A stretch of DNA of 5,238 bases from Candidatus Equinaster intestinalis. Lineage in GTDB: Bacteria; Bacillota_A; Clostridia; Oscillospirales; Acutalibacteraceae. The notes beneath the pieces were generated by a model. That model did not search any database, had not been told where the DNA came from, and saw nothing but the letters and a program-made list of their open reading frames with translations. The stretch is from NCBI GenBank assembly GCA_018065375.1, contig JAGHTJ010000018.1:1-5238 (forward strand). Direction: 5' to 3'. Both the position numbers and the translations under genes were made by a program. Positions within the stretch are counted from its first letter, which is position 1. Each line of letters starts with the position of its first letter. Shown here one piece after another: positions 1-5,238 of this stretch.

Positions 1-975
1 TTGATACCTTTCGTGCATATCGGTCATAAATATAAAGAGATGCTGCATAAGGAAAACGGAAGCTAAAAATATACTTTTTCTTTTTCCCTTAAACCAAACA
101 AAGAAAATGAATGCAATTCCGAGCAAAAGCATTATATATCCGAAAATGCTGAAGGAAATGCCGAAAACAAATTCGGTTGTATGGGGCTCCCAGTTAAGTC
201 CCAGCACCGCATAAAGGTTTGCGGCGTTTACGGTGCAATACGGATAACTGCCGGTGCTTCCGAAATAAACATCGAAAATGAGAAAAGGTTTTCCTGCGCC
301 TATGGAAAAAGGAACAAAAACTGCGGCAACTGTTAAAATTCCCGCCAAAACGCAGTAGAAGAAATCCCTTAATTTCTTTTCAATCAGTATATCAAACATT
401 GCAATCAAAAATATCGGAGCTAAAAATGCACACTGATATTTTATCATACAAGCGCAGGCAAAAATTACGGTTGAAATAACCGGACGTCTTTTTAATAGAA
501 AATAGAATGTAAGTAAAATTAAGAATGATAATACCGAATCGGTTTGTCCCCAAATTGTGGAGTTAAAGAAAACAGAAGGATTTAAAAGCCATAAAGCCAA
601 GGCGAAAATGCCGTAATTTTGGTCATCATCGGTTATCTTAAAAATCAGAAATGCGCTTAAAAGGTCAAAAACTATCGGTATCAGCTTTAAAAAGAACATA
701 TCCGCCATTTCGAAAACATCGGGCGGAATTATTCTGTATAAAAGGCTTATAGGATATATTAGAACAACAAAAAGCGGCGGATAATCGAGCTTGATTTGGT
801 CGGCTCTCGAATAGATGTTAAATAGACCGTTTTGTATATCAACTATCCATGTTCTGTACCAATAAAGGTCAAATGTATTGGTTACAAAAATTCCTATTGC
901 AAGGCGGGTTGCCGCCGCAAAAAGAATTATGTATAATAAGAGCTTTCTTTTTTCAAACTTTACGGTAGCCTCCAT
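1..975 (-). CDS. GT-C type integral membrane glycosyltransferase (Gpi18/mannosyltransferase-like), 3' end cut by window edge
   Basis: An open frame of 325 codons runs from an ATG at 975 to the window edge without a stop. It encodes a very hydrophobic protein with many predicted membrane segments, the first at about residues 11-31. Conserved marks of polyprenyl-phosphate-sugar-dependent GT-C transferases are visible: FD at 35-36 in the first outer loop (candidate catalytic Asp36), DYPPL at 64-68, LNPSVFFNSTIWGQTDS at 131-147, and MHERY at 320-324 just before the edge. The NP..-S..WGQ-D and MHERY pattern fits the family annotated as mannosyltransferases related to Gpi18. Such enzymes move a sugar from a lipid-linked donor on the outer membrane face; the sugar and acceptor cannot be read here. 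Related proteins are longer, so a C-terminal part is missing beyond the window. The start is supported by AAGGGTG at 981-987, five bases upstream. It follows radA on the same strand but is separated from it by a hairpin. Confidence 0.85.
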   Translation of the reverse strand, partial: MEATVKFEKRKLLLYIILFAAATRLAIGIFVTNTFDLYWYRTWIVDIQNGLFNIYSRADQIKLDYPPLFVVLIYPISLLYRIIPPDVFEMADMFFLKLIPIVFDLLSAFLIFKITDDDQNYGIFALALWLLNPSVFFNSTIWGQTDSVLSFLILLTFYFLLKRRPVISTVIFACACMIKYQCAFLAPIFLIAMFDILIEKKLRDFFYCVLAGILTVAAVFVPFSIGAGKPFLIFDVYFGSTGSYPYCTVNAANLYAVLGLNWEPHTTEFVFGISFSIFGYIMLLLGIAFIFFVWFKGKRKSIFLASVFLMQHLFIFMTDMHERYQ

Positions 976-980
976 TTTTA

Positions 981-987
981 CACCCTT
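981..987 (-). promoter_or_regulatory. Ribosome binding site of the membrane glycosyltransferase gene
   Basis: On the minus strand AAGGGTG ends five bases before the ATG at 975. It resembles a Shine-Dalgarno sequence with one internal mismatch and fixes the start of the glycosyltransferase, since no other in-frame start codon lies between it and the hairpin. Confidence 0.55.
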
Positions 988-990
988 TCC

Positions 991-1021
991 TAATATAAAA
1001 CCGATGGTATTACCATCGGTT
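991..1021 (-). terminator. Rho-independent terminator-like hairpin after radA
   Basis: Three bases after the radA stop codon, the minus strand carries AACCGATGG, loop TAATA, then CCATCGGTT (1021 to 999). This is a perfect 9-bp stem, and at DNA level an 11-bp inverted repeat around a single central base. It is followed by a T-rich tail, TTTTATATTA including the stem end, on the minus strand. The form fits an intrinsic terminator for the STAS-HATPase-radA unit, although the T tract is interrupted by A residues and may be leaky. The complementary side is also T-rich, so the hairpin could work on the plus strand too, but no plus-strand gene needs it. Confidence 0.7.
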
Positions 1022-1024
1022 ATT

Positions 1025-2380
1025 TTAAATCAAAATGCTTATTGCTTCTTTCAGGGTTTTAACTCCGATAATTTCAATATCGGCAGAACCCGAAATATTT
1101 TTAAGGTTTGATTTTGGAATTACGCAACGCTTAAAACCAAGCCTCTGCGCTTCCTTAATTCTTGAATCAACCCTTGAAACGGCTCTGATTTCGCCCGAAA
1201 GACCTATTTCACCGAAGCAAATTGTATCCTCTTTAATAGGAGTATCTCTTAATGACGAAACGAGCGACATTGCCACCGCTAAATCTGCCGCCGGCTCTTC
1301 AAGATGCAAACCGCCCACAATATTTACATAGGCATCGAGATTTGAAAAATAAAGTCCCTGCCTCTTTTCAAGCACCGCCAAAAGAAGATTTAAGCGGTTG
1401 TAATCAAAACCGGTAGCAGTTCTTCGCGGATTTCCAAATCCTGTAGAGCTTACAAGCCCCTGAACCTCGGCGAGAATTGGTCTTGTACCCTCGATTACGC
1501 AGGTTATACAGTCACCCGAAACATTGTTAATTCTGCCCGAAAGAAGCATTGCAGAAGGATTTTCAACCTCTGCAAGACCCGTTTCGTTCATTTCAAAAAC
1601 TCCGATTTCATTGGTAGAACCGAAGCGGTTTTTGATTGAGCGCAGAATTCTGTAGGCGTGATTTTTTTCGCCCTCAAAATAAAGAACGGTATCAACAATA
1701 TGCTCGAGAATTTTAGGTCCTGCAATATCGCCGCCCTTGTTTACGTGACCGACTAAAAATACCGGTATATCAAGGCTTTTGCCGACATTTAAGAGCGCCT
1801 TTGCCGATTCCCTAACCTGAACGATGCTTCCCGAAGAAGCGCCGAGCTCGGATATATTCATGGTTTGAATGGAATCAATCATAACAATATCCGGCTTACC
1901 CGAATTTATATATTCGCAAATAAGCTCAACATCGGTGTTCGCCATAACAAGGAGATTTTCGTTCTGAACGCCGAGACGCTTTGCCCGCAGCTTAATCTGT
2001 ACTGCCGATTCTTCGCCCGACACATACAAAATTTTAAGGCTTTTAAGAGCATTGCAGATTTGAAGAAGTATTGTTGATTTTCCTATACCGGGGTCACCGC
2101 TTATAAGAACTACCGAGCCCTTTACGATTCCGCCGCCGAGTACACGGTCAAGCTCGCCGATACCGGTAACAAAACGGTGCTCGCTTTTAAGCTCGATATT
2201 ATCCAGCGTATTAACGGCAAAATCCGCCCTTAAGGCAGATTTAACCGTGCTCGCCGTATTAACGGCGAACTGCTCTTCAAATGTATTCCATTCATTGCAT
2301 TGCGGGCATTTGCCTGCCCATTTGATACTTTCGTAACCGCAGTTATTGCAAACAAAAACGGTTTTATTCTGTTTAGCCAT
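1025..2380 (-). CDS. radA: DNA repair protein RadA (Sms)
   Basis: This 451-residue protein has the full RadA layout and the usual family length. A C4 zinc finger is at the N-terminus (C11, C14, C25, C28, within a WAGKCPQC context). The RecA-like ATPase core has Walker A GDPGIGKST at 95-103, Walker B ending in MIDS at 167-170, and the RadA-specific KNRFG motif at 250-254. The C-terminal Lon-protease-like domain (about 270-451) includes EEPAADLAVA at 361-370, without the Lon catalytic serine, and FGEIGLSGEIR at 389-399, as usual for RadA. From family knowledge, RadA is a cytoplasmic branch-migration helicase that processes recombination intermediates and aids homologous repair and, in some species, transformation. 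The ATG at 2380 is the only start that keeps the zinc finger, but it has no clear ribosome binding site and lies eight bases after the upstream stop, so translational coupling is likely. A hairpin follows the stop codon. Confidence 0.98.
   Translation of the reverse strand: MAKQNKTVFVCNNCGYESIKWAGKCPQCNEWNTFEEQFAVNTASTVKSALRADFAVNTLDNIELKSEHRFVTGIGELDRVLGGGIVKGSVVLISGDPGIGKSTILLQICNALKSLKILYVSGEESAVQIKLRAKRLGVQNENLLVMANTDVELICEYINSGKPDIVMIDSIQTMNISELGASSGSIVQVRESAKALLNVGKSLDIPVFLVGHVNKGGDIAGPKILEHIVDTVLYFEGEKNHAYRILRSIKNRFGSTNEIGVFEMNETGLAEVENPSAMLLSGRINNVSGDCITCVIEGTRPILAEVQGLVSSTGFGNPRRTATGFDYNRLNLLLAVLEKRQGLYFSNLDAYVNIVGGLHLEEPAADLAVAMSLVSSLRDTPIKEDTICFGEIGLSGEIRAVSRVDSRIKEAQRLGFKRCVIPKSNLKNISGSADIEIIGVKTLKEAISILI
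2207..2269 (-). repeat. Short direct repeat within radA encoding FAVNT twice
   Basis: The 15-base segments 2207-2221 and 2255-2269 match at 14 positions and are exactly 48 bases (16 codons) apart, in frame. They encode FAVNT at RadA residues 38-42 and 54-58, in the linker between zinc finger and ATPase core. The residues between the copies show no clear matching second half, so this may be a decayed 16-codon duplication or chance. Confidence 0.5.
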
Positions 2381-2388
2381 ATAAAAAC

Positions 2389-2796
2389 TTAAAGATGCTT
2401 CTTTATGGTGAGAATATTCTGACCGTCTTTATACTCGTAGGTTATATCGTCCATAGTTTTCTTAACCATGTAGATTCCGAGACCGCCTATATCGCGTTCT
2501 TCAGCCGAAAGGGTAATATCGGGGTCCGCCTTTGCAAGCGGGTCGTAAGGAACGCCGTTATCAATAAACGAAATGCGAACTGCAAGCGGGTCTTCCGTAA
2601 CCTCAACACGTACGGTGGCCTCCCCTATTTCGGGATTGTAAGCGTAATAAGCAATATTGCTGAAAAGCTCATCAATGGCAACGTCAATCTGCATTTGAGC
2701 CTTCATCGGACAGTCAAGCGCTTCCAACTGTTCATTAACAAAATCGGTTACAGCATCAATGTTTTCAACCGTTGCTTTTACGGTTAATTCTTTCAT
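2389..2796 (-). CDS. RsbW/SpoIIAB-like ATP-binding anti-sigma regulatory protein (HATPase_c_2)
   Basis: The protein is a single GHKL ATPase domain of 135 residues from ATG 2796. The N-box is IDELFSN at 41-47 (E43 and N47 being the expected catalytic and magnesium-binding positions), the G1 box is DNGVPYDP at 79-86, and the glycine-rich G2 lid is GGLGIYMVKK at 104-113. In characterised relatives (RsbW, SpoIIAB) such proteins bind a sigma factor and phosphorylate a STAS antagonist; many stand-alone members have no known target. The gene directly upstream encodes a STAS protein, its likely partner. A longer frame begins at GTG 2805, but that GTG is part of the AAGGTG ribosome binding site (2803-2808), six bases before ATG 2796, so I prefer the shorter form. 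No sigma factor or PP2C phosphatase is encoded here, so the regulated target is unknown. radA follows after eight bases. Confidence 0.88.
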   Translation of the reverse strand: MKELTVKATVENIDAVTDFVNEQLEALDCPMKAQMQIDVAIDELFSNIAYYAYNPEIGEATVRVEVTEDPLAVRISFIDNGVPYDPLAKADPDITLSAEERDIGGLGIYMVKKTMDDITYEYKDGQNILTIKKHL

Positions 2797-2802
2797 ATTT
2801 TT

Positions 2803-2808
2803 CACCTT
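2803..2808 (-). promoter_or_regulatory. Ribosome binding site that decides the start of the RsbW-like gene
   Basis: AAGGTG on the minus strand overlaps the TAA stop of the STAS gene (2809-2807) and ends six bases before ATG 2796. A start at GTG 2805 would lie inside this element and have no upstream Shine-Dalgarno sequence of its own, so ATG 2796 is the better start. The overlap with the STAS stop suggests coupled translation of the two partners. Confidence 0.6.
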
Positions 2809-3103
2809 ATTGTATAGTAAGAATATCTGAAAATCCGGTTATTTCAAAAACTTCGTTAATATCGCTGTTTACGTTTTTGATAACCATACTGCCCTGCTTA
2901 TTCATCTGCTTCTGTGTTGCGAGAAGAACACGAAGTCCTGCAGAAGAAACATACTCGAGAGCCTTGAAATCCAAAACGAGCTCACTTACGCCGTCAAGCG
3001 ACTCCTTAAGAGAAGCTTCAAGCTCGGGAGCTGTAGTAGTATCGAGTCTTCCGATGATTGAAACGGTAAGAGCGTTTCCATTGTTTTCCTTTAAAATTTC
3101 CAT
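2807..3103 (-). CDS. STAS-domain anti-sigma factor antagonist (SpoIIAA/RsbV-like)
   Basis: This 98-residue protein is a single STAS domain of typical length. It has the N-terminal strand and GRLDTTTAPEL segment (18-28), the LVLDFKALEYVSSAGLRVLL core (42-61), and a C-terminal EVFEITGF helix (84-91). Ser53/Ser54 in VSSAGLR align with the serine phosphorylated in SpoIIAA and RsbV. In known partner switching, the unphosphorylated antagonist binds the anti-sigma kinase and frees the sigma factor; phosphorylation by the kinase turns it off. The likely kinase is encoded 10 bases downstream. The ATG at 3103 has a strong AAAGGAG ribosome binding site (3111-3117) seven bases upstream and a good promoter just before it, so this gene probably opens a transcription unit. 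The target process is not visible. Confidence 0.93.
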   Translation of the reverse strand: MEILKENNGNALTVSIIGRLDTTTAPELEASLKESLDGVSELVLDFKALEYVSSAGLRVLLATQKQMNKQGSMVIKNVNSDINEVFEITGFSDILTIQ

Positions 3104-3110
3104 AAAAATT

Positions 3111-3117
3111 CTCCTTT
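3111..3117 (-). promoter_or_regulatory. Strong ribosome binding site of the STAS gene
   Basis: AAAGGAG on the minus strand, seven bases upstream of ATG 3103, is the classic Shine-Dalgarno form. It is one of the two clearest sites in the window, in contrast to radA two genes later, which has none. Confidence 0.75.
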
Positions 3118-3134
3118 GTGAATTTATTTTACTA

Positions 3135-3163
3135 ATTATAACATATCAGGCTGAAATTTACAA
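3135..3163 (-). promoter_or_regulatory. Extended -10 promoter for the STAS-HATPase-radA unit
   Basis: On the minus strand a perfect TATAAT (3140-3135) is preceded by TGT, giving the extended -10 form TGnTATAAT. A -35-like TTGTAA (3163-3158, four of six matches to TTGACA) stands 17 bases upstream, the ideal spacing. Transcription would begin near 3128, leaving a leader of about 25 bases before ATG 3103 that contains the AAAGGAG site. The TAA stop codon of the histidinol phosphatase gene is contained in the -10 hexamer. A housekeeping sigma-A type promoter is the simplest reading; the AT-rich region could also give such a match by chance. Confidence 0.65.
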
Positions 3164-3915
3164 GAATTTTGGTGTAATTCAAATTTTTTAAATTCAGCGC
3201 AAATATCTTTAATGTGGTGCGAATCGCTCGAAAGAACGAATTTACCGCCATTTTTTGCTATATAATCCCGGATTTCGTCAGAGGGATAAGGCTGGTGGCG
3301 GTGTCCGCGTGAAATAGCACCGGTGTTTATTTCAAAAATTGCATTTGCCTTAAGAAGCTTATCAACTGCTTTTTTCCAGGCGGCGCGGTATCTTTCATTA
3401 TTTTCATCAAATAAATGATACTTTTCGTTGTATTTTGAAATAATATCGAAATGACCTATAATATCGGCGTTTGTTTTTGATACAATATCTCCGATAACTC
3501 TATAGTATTCCTCAATAAGCGAATAAATATCACCGCCGAAATAATCGTTCACGGCATTTTTAAGACGTTCTACACCGTAATCAATGCAGACGAATTTTCC
3601 GCCGAGCTCCAAATAATGAACCGAGCCGATAACATAATCGAGTCTTTTATCCGGCCCATCGGAGTAATAGTCCTGCTCAATTCCGCAATAAACCTTAATT
3701 TTATTCTTGTATTTTTCTTTTAAGGCGTTTATTTCACCGATATATTTATCCATATCTTTCATATTTCGGCAGGGTTCCTCATCGAAATATGTGTAGGAAT
3801 GGTCGGAAATTCCGATATGTGTTAAACCTGCTGAAATTGCGGCTTTGATTATTTCTTCGGGGGAAGCTTCGCCGTCACTGAATGACGAATGAATATGAAA
3901 ATCGCGAAGTATCAT
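3136..3915 (-). CDS. hisK: Histidinol-phosphatase, PHP family
   Basis: This 259-residue protein is a complete PHP-domain phosphatase close to the usual length of the HisJ/HisK family. The metal ligands expected of a trinuclear PHP site are all present: HIH at 7-9, D14, SDH at 37-39 (H39), E80 in CGIEQD, H100 in GSVHY, H155 in IIGHFD, and D231 and H233 in SSDSHH. The family removes phosphate from L-histidinol phosphate, the penultimate stage before histidinol dehydrogenase. PHP proteins can have other substrates, but position directly after hisF and hisIE makes the histidine role likely. Its ATG overlaps the TGA stop of hisIE by one base (TGATG), a classic coupling arrangement, with AGGAG at 3927-3931 somewhat far upstream (11 bases). 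Its stop codon lies inside the -10 element of the next gene's promoter. Confidence 0.92.
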   Translation of the reverse strand: MILRDFHIHSSFSDGEASPEEIIKAAISAGLTHIGISDHSYTYFDEEPCRNMKDMDKYIGEINALKEKYKNKIKVYCGIEQDYYSDGPDKRLDYVIGSVHYLELGGKFVCIDYGVERLKNAVNDYFGGDIYSLIEEYYRVIGDIVSKTNADIIGHFDIISKYNEKYHLFDENNERYRAAWKKAVDKLLKANAIFEINTGAISRGHRHQPYPSDEIRDYIAKNGGKFVLSSDSHHIKDICAEFKKFELHQNSCKFQPDML

Positions 3916-4562
3916 CAGGTCATCTTCTCCTGCTTGATTTTTTTATCTATAACATGGCGGGAAGCCAATTCCTTGTGAATATCTTCGAGTGAAATTCCCG
4001 CTTCAATCATAAGCACCATTACGTGATATGCCAAATCGGCTATTTCGTAAATGGTTTCATTCTTATCTTCGGCTTTTGCGGCGATTATTACCTCGGTGCT
4101 CTCTTCTCCTACCTTTTTGAGGATTTTATCAAGACCTTTTTCAAAAAGATATGTGGTATAAGAGCCTTCCTTTTTTTCGGTTTTTCTGCCCTTTATGAGT
4201 TCAAAAAGTGCTTCGTATGAAAAATCCTTAAGCTCATCACTCTCGTAAACGGGTTTTGTAAAGCAGGAAAAGGTGCCGGTATGGCAAGCAGGACCGTCCG
4301 GTTCAACAGATACAACAAGTGCATCGTTATCGCAATCCGCCGTAATTGATACGATATGCTGATAATTACCGCTTGTCTCCCCTTTCAGCCAAAGCTCGTT
4401 TCTTGAGCGGCTGTAAAAACAGGTAAGACCCTTTTCCATCGAAATTTTAAGGCTTTCTCTGTTCATATATGCCAATGTTAAAACGCGCTTGCTTACGCTG
4501 TCTACAACAATGGCGGGAATGAGACCCTTTTCATCAAATTTTAAAGATTCAATATCCAACAT
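3915..4562 (-). CDS. hisIE: Bifunctional phosphoribosyl-AMP cyclohydrolase / phosphoribosyl-ATP pyrophosphatase HisIE
   Basis: The 215-residue protein is a two-domain fusion. The HisI part (about 1-110) carries [18 protein letters not shown] at 49-66, the metal-binding DCDNDA at 76-81 (D76, D78, D80) and zinc-ligand cysteines C77, C93 (in PACHTG) and C100. The HisE part (about 134-215) is a MazG-like all-alpha pyrophosphohydrolase with GEESTE at 152-157 (E153, E154, E157) and EIADLAYH at 173-180 (E173, D176) as metal ligands. HisE converts phosphoribosyl-ATP to phosphoribosyl-AMP and HisI opens its purine ring; these are the second and third steps of histidine synthesis, in the cytoplasm. All key residues are present, so both activities should be intact. 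The ATG at 4562 has AAGGAG (4569-4574) six bases upstream, overlapping the hisF stop region. It sits 10 bases after hisF and overlaps the phosphatase start by one base. Confidence 0.98.
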   Translation of the reverse strand: MLDIESLKFDEKGLIPAIVVDSVSKRVLTLAYMNRESLKISMEKGLTCFYSRSRNELWLKGETSGNYQHIVSITADCDNDALVVSVEPDGPACHTGTFSCFTKPVYESDELKDFSYEALFELIKGRKTEKKEGSYTTYLFEKGLDKILKKVGEESTEVIIAAKAEDKNETIYEIADLAYHVMVLMIEAGISLEDIHKELASRHVIDKKIKQEKMT

Positions 4563-4568
4563 AGCTTT

Positions 4569-4574
4569 CTCCTT
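4569..4574 (-). promoter_or_regulatory. Ribosome binding site of hisIE
   Basis: AAGGAG on the minus strand lies six bases before ATG 4562 and overlaps the first two bases of the hisF TAA stop (4575-4573). It confirms the hisIE start and the tight operon packing. Confidence 0.75.
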
Positions 4575-5238
4575 ATATTCTTGCGGGAATACCGTTTTTA
4601 AGCATTTCCGCTTTTAAATCCGAAATTTTAACCTCTCCGAAATGGAAAATTGATGCCGCAAGTCCCGCATCAATATCGGGAATTGCTTTAAACAGTTCTA
4701 TAAAATGGCGAATGTTTCCCGCCCCTCCCGAGGCAATTACCGGAACACTTACCGCCTTGCATACCAAATCGAGCAGTTCAATATCAAAACCGTTTTTAAC
4801 CCCATCGGTATCAATGGAATTTACAACAACCTCGCCGGCACCGCTTGAAACACCCTGCTTTATCCATTCAATAGCATCAAGACCGGTATTTTCTCTGCCG
4901 CCCTTTGCAAAAACCTTGAAAGCGCCGTCTACCCTTTTAATATCGCATGAAAGAACAACACATTGGTCTCCGTAAAGCTTGGTGGCCTCACCGATAAGTG
5001 AGGGATTTTTAATTGCGCCGGAATTTACGCTTACCTTATCGGCACCGCATTTTAAAACCCTGTCAAAATCAGCAACCGAGTTTATGCCGCCGCCTACCGT
5101 AAGCGGAATGAATACGTTTTGGGCGGTTTCGGTAAGAATATCGGTAAATATTTTTCTGCCATCGCTCGAAGCGGTAATATCATAAAAAACCAGCTCATCA
5201 GCACCGCAGCTGCTGTAGTATTTCGCAAGCTCAACGGG
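4573..5238 (-). CDS. hisF: Imidazole glycerol phosphate synthase subunit HisF, 5' end cut by window edge
   Basis: Reading back from the TAA at 4575-4573, the frame stays open for 221 codons to the window edge, beginning with PVELAKYY. It matches HisF along its length: [17 protein letters not shown] (phosphate-binding loop), KVSVNSGAI, the SCDIKRVDG segment whose Asp aligns with catalytic Asp130 of the Thermotoga enzyme, [20 protein letters not shown] and [11 protein letters not shown]. By that comparison about 31 N-terminal residues, including the other catalytic Asp (Asp11), lie outside the window. HisF is the cyclase half of the HisH-HisF glutamine amidotransferase: it uses ammonia from HisH to form imidazole glycerol phosphate and AICAR. 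hisH is presumably upstream. An ATG at 4767 within the gene is internal, not a start. hisIE follows after 10 bases. Confidence 0.97.
   Translation of the reverse strand, partial: PVELAKYYSSCGADELVFYDITASSDGRKIFTDILTETAQNVFIPLTVGGGINSVADFDRVLKCGADKVSVNSGAIKNPSLIGEATKLYGDQCVVLSCDIKRVDGAFKVFAKGGRENTGLDAIEWIKQGVSSGAGEVVVNSIDTDGVKNGFDIELLDLVCKAVSVPVIASGGAGNIRHFIELFKAIPDIDAGLAASIFHFGEVKISDLKAEMLKNGIPARI

Noticed and set aside
361..370. RadA Lon-like domain (residues given) lacking the catalytic serine, considered as a sign of a broken protease
   Set aside because: The EEPAADLAVA form without the Lon serine is normal for RadA, so it is not an unusual loss.
1022..1050. Possible promoter for the glycosyltransferase gene, with TAAAAT at 1027-1022 on the minus strand
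   Set aside because: No acceptable -35 element is found at 16-18 bases (the bases there are AAGAAG-like), and transcription would begin inside the hairpin.
878..1111. Plus-strand open frame of 77 codons across the glycosyltransferase start and radA end
   Set aside because: It lies antisense to two well-supported genes, spans a terminator hairpin, has no ribosome binding site and no recognisable domain.
2251..2268. 7-bp stem with ATTA loop in radA as a terminator or regulatory hairpin
   Set aside because: It lies inside the radA coding sequence with no T tract on either side and is explained by the FAVNT-encoding repeat.
2395..3191. Two plus-strand open frames of 130 and 139 codons opposite the STAS and HATPase genes
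   Set aside because: Both minus-strand proteins have complete domain motifs; the plus-strand translations are antisense shadows with no family resemblance.
4573..4767. A separate 64-residue minus-strand gene starting at ATG 4767
   Set aside because: It is the C-terminal end of hisF; the same frame continues upstream without a stop to the window edge with full HisF similarity.

Overview
The window is a compact, almost gap-free stretch of a low-to-moderate GC bacterial chromosome in which every supported gene lies on the minus strand, so transcription runs from high to low coordinates. The bifunctional hisIE fusion, a PHP-type histidinol phosphatase, purine-rich AAGGAG-type ribosome binding sites and a stand-alone STAS / HATPase pair together suggest a Bacillota member, most likely a gut-type Clostridia lineage. 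This is inferred from gene content and style, not from a marker-gene placement.

Right part (5238 to 3136) is the end of a histidine biosynthesis operon: hisF (5' end cut by the window edge), hisIE 10 nt downstream, then a PHP-family histidinol phosphatase whose ATG overlaps the hisIE stop by one base. These supply pathway steps 2 and 3 (HisE, HisI), the synthase half of the imidazole glycerol phosphate synthase step (HisF), and the histidinol phosphate dephosphorylation. The other his genes would lie upstream, outside the window.

Middle part (3163 to 999) looks like a second transcription unit. A good extended -10 promoter overlaps the stop codon of the phosphatase gene and drives a STAS-domain anti-sigma factor antagonist, an RsbW/SpoIIAB-like ATP-binding protein and radA, all spaced 8-10 nt apart. 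A hairpin with a T-rich tail follows radA directly. The STAS and HATPase proteins are the two core parts of a partner-switching module, but no sigma factor or PP2C phosphatase is in view.

Left part (975 to 1) is the N-terminal 325 codons of a multi-spanning GT-C type membrane glycosyltransferase, cut by the left edge. Its start codon is only 15 nt beyond the tail of the radA hairpin, which raises the question of how it is transcribed.

No mobile element, CRISPR array, rRNA or tRNA is visible, and no stretch over 300 bases lacks a gene. I see no clear new system. The most interesting points are the partner-switching pair joined to radA, the promoter built over a stop codon, and the hairpin squeezed between radA and the glycosyltransferase gene.
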